64,000 nucleotides of DNA from Micromonospora carbonacea (GTDB lineage: Bacteria; Actinomycetota; Actinomycetes; Mycobacteriales; Micromonosporaceae): contig NZ_JACHMZ010000001.1 in the NCBI RefSeq assembly GCF_014205165.1, positions 4,508,501 through 4,572,500 of the forward strand. The letters are read 5' to 3'. The translations under genes and the position numbers were made by a program. Positions 16,654 to 25,900 of the stretch are shown here, one piece after another; the first letter of the stretch is position 1; the number at the start of each line of letters is the position of its first letter. The notes under the pieces were generated by a model. It saw nothing but the letters and a program-made list of their open reading frames with translations, was not told where the DNA came from and did no database searches.

Positions 16654-19488
16654 GTGGTGCTGGTGCAGCGGGAGGAACAACTGGATCGGCTCCGCAGGGC
16701 GTTCGACGCCTGCGCGGAACACCAACGCGGACACGTCGCGCTCGTGACGGGCGCGGTGGGCAGCGGCAAGACGAGTCTGTTGGAGACGTTCAGCGAGTGG
16801 GCCGGGGCCGCCGGGGGGCGGGTGCTCGGCGCGGCCGGGTCGCGAGCCGAACGCGGACTCCACCTGGGGGTCCTGGGGCAGCTGCTCCACAGTGCCCGGC
16901 TCGACCAGGAGGCGGCGGCCCGGATCGAGAACCTGATGCGGGACGCCGCCTTCGCCGGGCCCCTGCCGGAGCCCGGCGGGGACGCGGCCGACGGGGCGGC
17001 CGCCGGCGACCGGGTCTGGGCGCCCCTGTTGCACGGCCTGTTCACGGCGCTGCTCGACCTCGCCGACGCCGGGCCGCTGGTCCTCGCCGTCGACGACGTG
17101 CACCACGCCGACCCGGCGTCGCTGCACTGCCTGCTCTACGTCACCCGGCGGCTGCGGCACGCCCGGATCATGGTGGTGCTCACCGAGGCGTCGACGCTGC
17201 GCCCGCCGCACCCGCTGTTCCGCGCCGAGCTGCTCAGCCAGCCGTACTTCTCGCGGATCAGCCTGCCGCCGCTGACCGTCGACGGGATCGCCCGGCTGGT
17301 CGACGCCGACGGCGGGGCTGCCGCCGTCCGGGAGGCGGCCGAACGCTGCCTGAGCATGACCGGCGGCAACCCGCTGCTCACCCGCGCCCTCATCGACGAG
17401 CGGGCCCCCGGCGGCGCGGGCGACGAGCGCGGCGCGGACCCGACCGGCGGCGACCCGTTCGACCAGGCCGTCCTCGGCTGCCTCTACCGGCACGAGCCGG
17501 GGGTGCGGCGCGTCGCGCAGGCCCTCGCCGTGCTGAACCGCCCCGTGCCGACCGAACTGCTCGGCCACGTCCTCGATGTGGTGCCCGAGTCGGCCGCCCC
17601 GGCGGTGCGGGTGCTGCGCACCGCCGGGCTGATGGAGGCCGACCAGCTTCGGCACCCGCGCATCCTGCGGTCCATCCTCACCGACATGTCGCCCGAGGAG
17701 CGCCGCGGCCTGCACCAGCGGGTCGCCGAGGTGCTGCACGAGCACGGCGCGGAGCCGGGCGCGGTGGCCGAGCACCTGGTCGCCGCCGCGTGGGCCGACG
17801 CCCCCTGGGTGGTGCCCGTGCTCTCCGACGCCGCCGCGCAGGCCCTGGCGTCGGGCCGGCCCGACGTGGCGGCGGCGTGCCTGCGCCTGGTCGCCCGCGC
17901 CGACGTCGACGAGCGGCAGCGCACCGCTGCCACCGCCATGCTGGTCAACGCCCGGTGGCAGGTCAACCCGCTCGCCGCCAACGGGCACCTCAGCGAGCTG
18001 GTGGAGTCGGCGCGGGCGGCCGGCTGGTCCACCGGGGCCGCCCTGGCCACCGTGCCGTTCCTGCTCTGGCAGGGGCGGGTGGAGGAGGCCACCGAGGCCG
18101 TCAGCGGCTTCTCCGCCGACGACGACCACGGCCCCGCCGGCCGGCTGCGGGCCATGCAGCTCCTGGTCTCCCTCTCCCACCCCGACCAGCTCGCCTCCGT
18201 CCGCGAGACGCCGAGCACGTGGAGCCGGGCGGCGACCGCGCCGACGTCGGTCAGCCCCCAGTTGCAGGCGGTCACGGTGCTCGGCACGGCGCTGCTGCCG
18301 AACGCCGACACCGACACCGTGGCCACCGCCGAGCAGCTGCTGCAACGGCACCACACCGACGACGGCGCGGTGGGGCTGCTCACCGCCCCGCTGCTCGCGC
18401 TGCTCTGGTCGGGCCGCTGCGACCGGGTCGTGGCCTGGGCGGACATCCTGCTCAACCGGCCCGCGGTCCGGCACGCCCCGGTGTGGCGGGCCGTCGTGCG
18501 GGCGGTGCGCGCCGAGGCCGCGCTGCGGCTGGGCGACCTGCCGGGCGCGGAGCACCACGCCCGCGCGGCGCTGGAGGACATCCCCGCCCCGGCCTGGGGG
18601 GTGGCCATCGCCGGGCCGCTGGCCACGCTGATCGCCTGCGCGACCGAGGCGGGCCGGTTCACCGAGGCCGACCGCTGGCTGGCCCACCCCGTCCCGGCCG
18701 GCATGTTCCGCACCCCGCTGGGCGTGCACTACCTGGCCGCCCGGGGCCGGCACCACCTGGCCATGGGGCGGCCGCACGCGGCGACCGCCGACCTGCGCCG
18801 CTGCGGTGAGCTGATGCGCGGGTGGGGCATCGACGTGGCCGGGCTGGTGCCGTGGCGGCTGGAGCTGGCCCGGGTGCAGCTCAGCGTCGGCAACAAGACC
18901 CACGCCACCCAGCTGTTGCAGGAGCAGCTGCGCGTCGCGCACGGGGTCGACGACCGGACCCGGGGCCGGTCGCTGCGGCTGCTCGCCACCACCGCCGCCC
19001 AGGACCACCGGCGCAAGCTGCTCGGCGAGGCCGTCAACCTGCTCCAGGGCTGCGGCGACCGGCTGGAGCTGGTGCGGGCCCTCGGCGACACCGGCCAGAG
19101 CCTGCAACGGGCCGGCGACTCGGCGCGCGCCCGGCTGCTGGTGCGCCGCGCCTACCAGCTGGCCCAGGACTGTGGCGCGTCCGTGCTGGCCCAGCGGCTG
19201 ATCCGGCGGGACGCGGGCGGCGCGCTGCCCGCGTACCCGGCCGGGGCGGAGGCGCACGAGCCGGACGACGGGCTCAGCGAGGCCGAGCGCCGGGTCGCCG
19301 CGCTGGCCGCCCAGGGGCACACCAACCGGCAGATCTCCAGCAAGCTGTTCATCACCGTCAGCACGGTGGAGCAGCACCTCACCCGGGTCTACCGGAAGCT
19401 GGACGTCAAGCGGCGCACCGACCTGCCGGCCCGGCTCGTCGCCTACGCGGAGCCGCTGGTCGAGGAGCCCCAGGGCGCGGCGTCCTGA
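16654..19488 (+). CDS. LAL-family (large LuxR) transcriptional regulator 2
   Basis: A 944-residue protein of the same architecture as its upstream neighbour. Walker A is GAVGSGKT (residues 33-40) and Walker B is LVLAVDDVHHAD. A long helical middle follows, then a C-terminal LuxR helix-turn-helix (LAAQGHTNRQISSKLFITVSTVEQHLTRVYRKLDV). The start is chosen at GTG 16654; GTG 16657 and GTG 16663 are also possible, and the upstream GAGAAGG is somewhat distant. The open frame reaches back to 16555 without family-like sequence. The two LALs are clear paralogues, but their helix-turn-helix recognition parts differ. The gene ends in a strong terminator and is convergent with the glycosyltransferase operon. 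Confidence 0.88.
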   Translation: MVLVQREEQLDRLRRAFDACAEHQRGHVALVTGAVGSGKTSLLETFSEWAGAAGGRVLGAAGSRAERGLHLGVLGQLLHSARLDQEAAARIENLMRDAAFAGPLPEPGGDAADGAAAGDRVWAPLLHGLFTALLDLADAGPLVLAVDDVHHADPASLHCLLYVTRRLRHARIMVVLTEASTLRPPHPLFRAELLSQPYFSRISLPPLTVDGIARLVDADGGAAAVREAAERCLSMTGGNPLLTRALIDERAPGGAGDERGADPTGGDPFDQAVLGCLYRHEPGVRRVAQALAVLNRPVPTELLGHVLDVVPESAAPAVRVLRTAGLMEADQLRHPRILRSILTDMSPEERRGLHQRVAEVLHEHGAEPGAVAEHLVAAAWADAPWVVPVLSDAAAQALASGRPDVAAACLRLVARADVDERQRTAATAMLVNARWQVNPLAANGHLSELVESARAAGWSTGAALATVPFLLWQGRVEEATEAVSGFSADDDHGPAGRLRAMQLLVSLSHPDQLASVRETPSTWSRAATAPTSVSPQLQAVTVLGTALLPNADTDTVATAEQLLQRHHTDDGAVGLLTAPLLALLWSGRCDRVVAWADILLNRPAVRHAPVWRAVVRAVRAEAALRLGDLPGAEHHARAALEDIPAPAWGVAIAGPLATLIACATEAGRFTEADRWLAHPVPAGMFRTPLGVHYLAARGRHHLAMGRPHAATADLRRCGELMRGWGIDVAGLVPWRLELARVQLSVGNKTHATQLLQEQLRVAHGVDDRTRGRSLRLLATTAAQDHRRKLLGEAVNLLQGCGDRLELVRALGDTGQSLQRAGDSARARLLVRRAYQLAQDCGASVLAQRLIRRDAGGALPAYPAGAEAHEPDDGLSEAERRVAALAAQGHTNRQISSKLFITVSTVEQHLTRVYRKLDVKRRTDLPARLVAYAEPLVEEPQGAAS

Positions 19489-19499
19489 CCGACGACGCA

Positions 19500-19535
19500 G
19501 GGGCCGGCGCGGTGGGTGACCACCGCGCCGGCCCC
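19500..19535. terminator. strong bidirectional intrinsic terminator
   Basis: A perfect 16-bp stem, GGGGCCGGCGCGGTGG (19500-19515), loop GTGA and CCACCGCGCCGGCCCC (19520-19535), followed by TTCTC. It lies between the LAL 2 stop (19488) and the convergent glycosyltransferase stop (19559), and would serve both strands. Confidence 0.85.
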
Positions 19536-19558
19536 TTCTCGCGTACGGAGGAAGCGGC

Positions 19559-20986
19559 TCAGCCGGCGACGGGCGCGACGGCGCGACGGGCCGCCACCGC
19601 CTCGTCGCGGTGGCGCAGCACCAGCTCGGCGGCGGCGGTGACCCCGCCGGCCTGGCGCAGCCGCCGGCTCCACAGCGCCGCCCGGTCCCGGAAGGCCCGC
19701 TCGGTCAGCAGCCGGCGCAGCTTCGCCACGATGTCGTCGACGTCGAGGGCGTCGTCGTGCTCGACGGCCAGGGCGACGCCCGCGTCGACGACCCGGACCG
19801 CGCCGTCGTGGCAGTCGAACCAGAACGGCAGCACGAGCTGCGGCACGCCGAACCAGGCCGCCTCGTGGATCGCGTTGGCGGCGGCGTGGTTGAAGAAGAC
19901 CCGCACGTGCGGGTGGGCCAGCACCTCCACCTGCGACGGCAGCCACGACTCGACGCGCAGGTTCGCCGGCAGCTCGCCGGCCGGCGGCAGGTGCCGCTGC
20001 CGGTCGGCGGGGAGCTTCCACAGCACGTGGTGCTCGGGGCCGAGCCGGGCGGCGACGTCGACGAGCGCGGCCACCTGGGCGGCGGTGGGGCGCATGATGG
20101 TGCCGAACCCGACGTAGACCACCGACTCGTGGGCGTCGAGCCAGGCGCGCAGCTCCGCGCCGTCGGGGCTCGGCACGATCTCGGTGGGCACCATCGAGCC
20201 GACCGTGCGCAGCGTCGCGGGCGCGGTGGCGAAGGGATACTCCAGGCCGAAGACCGTGTACGCCAGCAGCGCCCGCGCCGCCTGCGCGTACAGCGCGGGC
20301 CGCAGCTCCACGTTGGGGATCCCGGCGGCCCGGCGGCGCTCGGCGGCGGCGGTGTTACGGGCCAGCCGCTGCGGCTCCATCAGGGTCTTCAGCAGCGCCT
20401 CGCGGTGGCGGCCGTTGGCGGCCTGCTGGCTCGGGCTCATGTGCAGCGGCAGCCCCGACAGCGGCACCGGGTACGTCGGCGGCAGGCTGTCCTGGAGGAA
20501 GTTCGACGGCGGCACCGACACGCTGATCACGAACGGCACGCCCCGGACGGTCATCGCGTCCATCCCGAACGAGGCGAACGAGTCGACCACCGCCAGCGCC
20601 GGGGCCACCTCGTCGACCAGGGTCAGGCAGCGCTCGTACAGCTCGTGCAGGTAGTCGTAGTCGACGGAGGTGTCGACGTACGTCGCGAAGTTCTCCACCC
20701 GGCTGCCGGCGGACATCCGCCGGTGGGTCTCGTCGTCCCAGTGCTCGGGGCGCACCGCCAGGCGGGCCGGCCCCAGCGACAGGAAACGCAGCTCCCCGCC
20801 GCCGGGCAGGCCCTCGACGTCGGCCCGCCGCTCGTCGGTGCAGGCGAAGAACACCCGGCGCGTCCCCCGCCGCTTCAGCTCGCCGGCCAGGGTGAGCAGC
20901 GGGTTGAACAGCCCGGAGCTGCCCGAGGTGACGATCAGCAGCGGGCCCTCGTCGGCCGTCGCCGCGCCGGCCGCCTGAGTCGTCAT
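19559..20986 (-). CDS. GT1-family macrolide/MGT-type glycosyltransferase
   Basis: A 475-residue GT-B fold enzyme of family 1 (UDP-glycosyltransferase and macrolide glycosyltransferase type). The N-terminal acceptor domain begins with LLIVTSGSSGLFNPLLTLA. The C-terminal donor domain shows VVYVGFGTIMRP, VESWLPSQVEVLAHPHV and FFNHAAANAIHEAAWFGVP; the last is the region where HCG-x-x-S is common, with His present. It probably transfers a nucleotide-activated sugar to a hydroxyl of the polyketide. No deoxysugar biosynthesis genes lie in the window. ATG 20986 lies 13 bases after the ABC permease stop, so the gene is the third in an operon ATPase-permease-glycosyltransferase. A self-resistance role by glycosylation is an alternative. 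Confidence 0.86.
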   Translation of the reverse strand: MTTQAAGAATADEGPLLIVTSGSSGLFNPLLTLAGELKRRGTRRVFFACTDERRADVEGLPGGGELRFLSLGPARLAVRPEHWDDETHRRMSAGSRVENFATYVDTSVDYDYLHELYERCLTLVDEVAPALAVVDSFASFGMDAMTVRGVPFVISVSVPPSNFLQDSLPPTYPVPLSGLPLHMSPSQQAANGRHREALLKTLMEPQRLARNTAAAERRRAAGIPNVELRPALYAQAARALLAYTVFGLEYPFATAPATLRTVGSMVPTEIVPSPDGAELRAWLDAHESVVYVGFGTIMRPTAAQVAALVDVAARLGPEHHVLWKLPADRQRHLPPAGELPANLRVESWLPSQVEVLAHPHVRVFFNHAAANAIHEAAWFGVPQLVLPFWFDCHDGAVRVVDAGVALAVEHDDALDVDDIVAKLRRLLTERAFRDRAALWSRRLRQAGGVTAAAELVLRHRDEAVAARRAVAPVAG

Positions 20987-21005
20987 CGCGCCGGCCGCCT
21001 CAGTC
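20964..21005. repeat. 18-bp near-identical direct repeat around glycosyltransferase start
   Basis: GCGCCGGCCGCCTGAGTC (20964-20981) and GCGCCGGCCGCCTCAGTC (20988-21005) match at 17 of 18 positions with a 24-base offset. One copy spans the permease stop and the intergenic gap, the other encodes the N-terminus of the glycosyltransferase. Confidence 0.7.
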
Positions 21006-21833
21006 CATCGCCCGGCGCATGAAGCCGCGGATGCCGACGGCGCTGAACAGCACGAACACCCCGGCCAGCACGATCAGGTCCAGCCACAGCGGCACCGACT
21101 GCACCCCGGGCGGGGCGACCAGCGACCGGGTGGCCTCGCTGACGTAGGTGAGCGGGTTGAGCGCGCAGATCACCTGGAACCAGGGGAGCTGGTCCAGGGC
21201 GCGCAGCGGGAACTGGGTCGCGCCGGTGAACATCAGCGGGGTCATGGTCACGGTGAACATGATCTGGATGCGGTGCGGCGGGACGAGCGTGCCGAACGTC
21301 AGCCCCATGGCCGCGCCGACCATCGCCCCGGCGGTGAGCACCCCGAGCACCGGCAGCAGGGTCGACAGCGGCCAGCTCACGCCGAGCATCAGCATGCCGA
21401 TGGGGATCAGCACCACCCCGGCGATGACCCCCCGGATCGCCCCGAAGACGATCTTCTCGAACGCGACGAGCGGGATCGCCATCGGCGACAGCAGCCGGTC
21501 CTCGATCTCGCGGGTGAAGGAGAAGTCCATCACCATCGGCAGGGCGGTGTTCTCCAGGCCGATGAGGAACGCGTTGAGCGCGATGACGCCGGGCAGCAGC
21601 ACGTTGGCGAAGTCGTTGCTGGCGTAGCCGAGGCTGGTGAGGACCTTGCCGAAGATCAGCAGCATGAACAGCGGCTGGAGGAACACCTGGGCGAAGAACG
21701 CGCCCAGCTCCCGGCTGGTGACGAACATGTCGCGCCAGAGCACCGCCCGGAAGGTGGCGAGCTGGTCCAGCCCGCGCACCGGCGCGGCCGGCGCCACGGC
21801 GGTCGACGGGGTGGCGGGTGCGGTGACGCTCAC
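21000..21833 (-). CDS. ABC-2 type transporter permease of cluster exporter
   Basis: A 277-residue membrane protein with about six transmembrane segments. These include FLQPLFMLLIFGKVL, VLLPGVIALNAFLIGLEN, GVIAGVVLIPIGMLMLGV and LIVLAGVFVLFSAVGI. The central ABC-2 loop contains SFTREIEDRLLSPM, typical of DrrB-like permeases that export antibiotics. The GTG start at 21833 overlaps the ATPase stop by four bases (GTGA), giving translational coupling. Located between the ATPase and the glycosyltransferase and directly after the last PKS gene, it is the best candidate for the product exporter and for self-resistance. The frame is open much further upstream, but that is the shadow of the ATPase gene. 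Confidence 0.88.
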   Translation of the reverse strand: MSVTAPATPSTAVAPAAPVRGLDQLATFRAVLWRDMFVTSRELGAFFAQVFLQPLFMLLIFGKVLTSLGYASNDFANVLLPGVIALNAFLIGLENTALPMVMDFSFTREIEDRLLSPMAIPLVAFEKIVFGAIRGVIAGVVLIPIGMLMLGVSWPLSTLLPVLGVLTAGAMVGAAMGLTFGTLVPPHRIQIMFTVTMTPLMFTGATQFPLRALDQLPWFQVICALNPLTYVSEATRSLVAPPGVQSVPLWLDLIVLAGVFVLFSAVGIRGFMRRAMD

Positions 21834-22867
21834 CGAAGTTCCCTTCCGGTCAGGTGGATGAAGACGTCTTCGAGGCTCGGCTGGCCGATGCTGAGGTCGC
21901 GGACCTCGCACCGCAGGTCGGTGAGGATCTTCAGCGCCATCGGCACGGCGTTGGCCGGCGCGGTGCCGGTGTAGAGCCGGAACGACAGCGTGGCGTCCGG
22001 GTCGGCGGGGGCGTCCGGCACCGGCATCGGCGGCATCCCGGGGAACATCGGCATCCCGCCGGGCGGGCCGCCGGCGCGCAGCCGCTCGACGCGCTCCACG
22101 TCGGCGACGTTGCCCAGCGCCGCCTGCACGTCCTCGGCGGGGGCGCCGGCCGACACCACCAGGGTCAGCGTGCTGCTGCCCGGCAGGGTGCGGGTGAGCG
22201 CCGCCGGGGTGTCCAGGGTGAGCAGCTTGCCGTGGTCGACGATGCCGACGCGGTCGCAGAGCTTCTCCGCCTCGTCCATGTCGTGGGTGGTCACCACGAC
22301 GGTGACGCCGGCCTGCTTCAGCTCGGCGATCCGGTCGTGCACGAACAGCCGCGACTGCGGGTCGAGGCCGCCGGAGGGCTCGTCGAGGAACAGCACCTTC
22401 GGCGCGTGCATCAGCGCCCGCGCGATCATCGTGCGCTGCGCCAGGCCGCCGGAGAGGAAGTCCGTGCGGGCGTTGGCGAAGTCCTTCAGGCCCATCTGCT
22501 CCAGCAGCTCGTCGGCCCGCTTCGTGCGCACCGACCGGGACACCCGGTGGTAGGCCGAGTGGAACAGCAGGTTCTGCCGGACGGTCAGCGCCCGGTCCAG
22601 GTTCACCCGCTGGGGAACCACCGCCAGCAACCGCCGGGCCGCGGCCGGCGAGCGGACGACGTCCGCCCCGCACACGACCGCGCGTCCCGAGGTGGCCCGC
22701 ACCCGGGTCGTCAGCACCCCGATCGTCGTGGTCTTGCCCGCGCCGTTCGGCCCGAGCAGACCGAAGACCTCACCGGCGGCGACGGAGAAGCTCAGTCCGT
22801 CCACCGCCGGCGGCATGTTGGGCTGGTACCGCTTGACCAGCTCCTCGACCACCACTGCCTCGTCCAC
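21830..22867 (-). CDS. ABC exporter ATP-binding protein (DrrA-like)
   Basis: A 345-residue nucleotide-binding subunit. Walker A is GPNGAGKT (residues 39-46), the signature is LSGGLAQR (138-145), Walker B is VLFLDEPSGGLDP and the H-loop is TTHDMDEAEKLCDR. An unusual Met/Pro/Gly-rich segment, GGPPGGMPMFPGMPPMPVPD, occupies about residues 267-285 of the C-terminal domain and is absent from the other exporter ATPase in this window. The GTG start at 22867 has GGGAG 9 bases upstream. It follows the last PKS gene in the same direction after 84 bases that include paired CCCCTA-type motifs, so it may have its own promoter. It powers the adjacent permease, probably for macrolide efflux. Confidence 0.88.
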   Translation of the reverse strand: MDEAVVVEELVKRYQPNMPPAVDGLSFSVAAGEVFGLLGPNGAGKTTTIGVLTTRVRATSGRAVVCGADVVRSPAAARRLLAVVPQRVNLDRALTVRQNLLFHSAYHRVSRSVRTKRADELLEQMGLKDFANARTDFLSGGLAQRTMIARALMHAPKVLFLDEPSGGLDPQSRLFVHDRIAELKQAGVTVVVTTHDMDEAEKLCDRVGIVDHGKLLTLDTPAALTRTLPGSSTLTLVVSAGAPAEDVQAALGNVADVERVERLRAGGPPGGMPMFPGMPPMPVPDAPADPDATLSFRLYTGTAPANAVPMALKILTDLRCEVRDLSIGQPSLEDVFIHLTGRELR

Positions 22868-22915
22868 GTCGCCATGCTCCCGTCCTGGTCCCGGCTGGGA
22901 CAGTCGTCAATCGCT

Positions 22916-22938
22916 CCGATAGGGGGTGCTAGGGGCAG
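22916..22938. promoter_or_regulatory. paired CCCCTA-type motif ahead of exporter operon
   Basis: CCGATAGGGGG (22916-22926) and GCTAGGGGC (22928-22936), with a 10-base period. On the gene strand they read CCCCTAGC then CCCCCTATCGG. They lie in the 84-base gap between the last PKS gene and the exporter ATPase. Operator function is inferred from recurrence elsewhere in the window. Confidence 0.45.
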
Positions 22939-22951
22939 GCCAGGGGCGGCG

Positions 22952-25900
22952 TCACAGGCCCCTGGCGGCCAGCCACCGCTGCACGGTGGCGGCCAGGTCG
23001 GGCCCCCGCTCGCCGACCATGGTGAAGTGGTCGCCGTCGGCGTCCACCGCCTCGTGCGGGTACGGCCACCGCGACCGCCACCCGTCGGGTTCGCCGTGCC
23101 ACTGCCCCAGCGGCCGGGTGGCCCGCACCAGCAGCGTCGCCGACTCCATCGGGGCGGGCTGCCAGGTGAGGAACAGCGGCAGGTAGCCGGCCCACGCGGT
23201 GGTGCGGTAGTCGTCCATCGGCGTGTACGCGCTGTCCCGCTCGACCATCCCGTCGAGCAGCTGCCCCGTCCAGCCGCCGAGCACCTCGCTGTCGGCCGGG
23301 TAGGTGTCCATCAGCACCACCGCGGCGGGCGGGCGGCCCTGCCGCTCCAGCTCCCGGGCGAGCACGTTGGCGACCATCGCGCCGCCGGAGTGTCCGGCGA
23401 GGACGAACGGGCCGCCGCCGACCGTCCGCAGCACCGTGTCGGCGTGCACCCGCAGCAGCGCGTCCAGGTCGGCGGGGAGCTCCTCGCCGACGGCGAAGCC
23501 GGGGTTGGGCAGCGCCCACACGTCGCGGTGGCCCCGGAAGCCGGCGGCGACGCGGGCGTACTCGTGGGGGCCGGAGAGCAGCGACATGGTGCAGCAGAAC
23601 ACGATCGGGGTCGCGCCGGTGCCGCCCTCGGCGAGTCGCAGGATCGCCGCCGGGCGGCTGAGCTGGCCGGGCTCGGTGAAGCTGGGGCGGAACTGGGCGA
23701 GCTTCACCAGCAGCTCCGCGTAGCCGGCGGCGTCCTCGCGGGCTTTGGGCTCGCGGAACAGGCCGCCGAGGAGGCCGCCGGCCCCCTCCGGCGTGCCGGT
23801 GGCGGCTCCCGCGTCGCCGGCCGCGTCCGCGCCGAACAGCAGGCCGAGCAGGTGCCGGGCCAGCGCCGTCGGGGTGGGGTGGTCGAACAGCAGGGTGGCC
23901 GACAGCTCCGCCCCGGTCTCCTGGCGCAGCCCGTCGCGCAGCTCCAGCGCGGTCAGCGAGTCGAAGCCCAGCTCCAGGAAGTCCCGGTCGGCCTCGATCG
24001 CCCCGGGCGAGGCGTGCCCGAGCACGGTCGCCACCTGCGCCCGGACCAGGTCGAGCAGGATCCGGTGCCGGTCGCCGGCCGCGCTGGCGACGAGCCGGTC
24101 CCGCAGCACCCGCGCGGGGTCGACCACCGGCTCGTCGGCCGGCGCCTCCTCGGCGGCGTCGGACTCCGGTCGGGGCGCGAGGTGCAGCACCGGCGGCTCC
24201 GGCCAGTACCGCTCGTGGTGGAACGCGTAGGTGGGCAGGTCCACCCGGGCGGCGTCGGTGCCGGCGAAGGGCGCGGCCCAGTCGACGCCCGCCCCGCGCA
24301 GGTCGACGGCGGCGAGCGCGGCGAGCAGGGTGGCCGCCTCCGGCTGGTCCCGGCGGCCGACCGTGACGAACGCCGCCGCGTCGGCGTCGGGCAGGCACTC
24401 CCGGCCCAGGGCGGTGAGCGCGCCGTCGGGGCCCAGCTCCAGGAAGGTGCCGACCCCGGCGGCGGCGAGGGTGGCCAGGCCGGCGTGGAAGCGGACGGTG
24501 TCCCGGACGTGGTCGACCCAGTAGCCGGGGTCGGTGGCCTCGGCGGCGCTCAGCGGGGCCCCGGTGCGGTCGGACACCAGCGGCACGGCCGGCGGATGCC
24601 AGGTGACCTTCTCGGCGACCACCCGGAAGTCGGCCAGCATCGCGTCCATCCGGGCGGAGTGGAAGGCGTGGCTGACCCGCAGCGGGCGGGTCCGGTGCCC
24701 CTGCGCGGCGAGCCGTTCGCCGGCCGCCGCCACGGCGTCGGCGTCGCCGGAGAGCACCACCGACGCGGGGCCGTTGACGGCGGCCAGGGCGACCCGACCG
24801 TCGAGCAGCGGGGCCACCTGCGCCTCGGACGCCCGCACCGCCAGCATCGCCCCGCCGGCGGGCAGGGCCTGCATGAGCCGGCCCCGGGCGGCCACCAGCG
24901 CGGCGGCGTCGGCCAGCGACAGCACCCCGGCGACGTGCGCGGCGGCCAGCTCGCCGACGGAGTGCCCGAGGAGCTGCTGCGGGCGCACCCCCCACGCGGT
25001 GACCAGCCGGTACGCGGCCACCTCGTACGCGAACAGCGCCGGCTGGGTGAACTCGGTGCGGTCCAGCAGGGCCGCCTCGGGGGTGCCCGGCGCGGCGAAG
25101 ACCACCTCGCGCAGCGGGCGGGTCAGGTGCCGGTCGAGCTCGGCGGCCACCTCGTCGAACGCGGCGGCGAAGACGGGGAACCGGCGGTGCAGCTCCGCGC
25201 CCATGCCGGGGCGCTGCGCGCCCTGCCCGGTGAACAGGAACGCGAGCCTGCCGGCGGGGCGGGCCACGCCGCGTACGACGTGGGGGGCCGGCCGGTCCTC
25301 GGCGACGGCGCGCAGGCCGGCGCGCAGCGCGTCGGCGTCGTCGCCGGTGACGGCGGCCCGGTGCGGCAGGGCGGCCCGGGTGGTGGCCAGCGAGTACGCC
25401 ACGTCGGCCGGGGCCAGGTCGGGGTGGGCGGCGAGGTGGTCGAGCAGGCGGCGGGCCTGCCCGGCGAGGGCCGGGGCGGAGCGGGCGGAGACGATCCACG
25501 GCACCGGCGGGGCGGGCGTCCCGGCCGGCCGGGTGCGCTCGGCGTCGGCGGGGTCGGCCTGCTCGACGATGGTGTGCGCGTTGGTGCCGCTGACCCCGAA
25601 CGCGGACACCCCGGCGCGGCGGGGCCGGCCGGTGTCCGGCCACGGGGTCGTCTCGGTCAGCAGGGTCACCGCCCCGGCGGACCAGTCGACGTGCGGGGTG
25701 GGCTCGTCGACGTGCAGGGTGGGCGGCAGCACCCCGTGCCGCATCGCCAGCACCATCTTGATCACCCCGGCGACCCCGGCGGCGGCCTGGGTGTGGCCGA
25801 TGTTCGACTTGACCGAGCCGAGCAGCAGCGGCGCGGCGTCGCCCCGGCCCTGTCCGTACGTGGCGAGCAGCGCCTGCGCCTCGATCGGGTCGCCGAGGGT

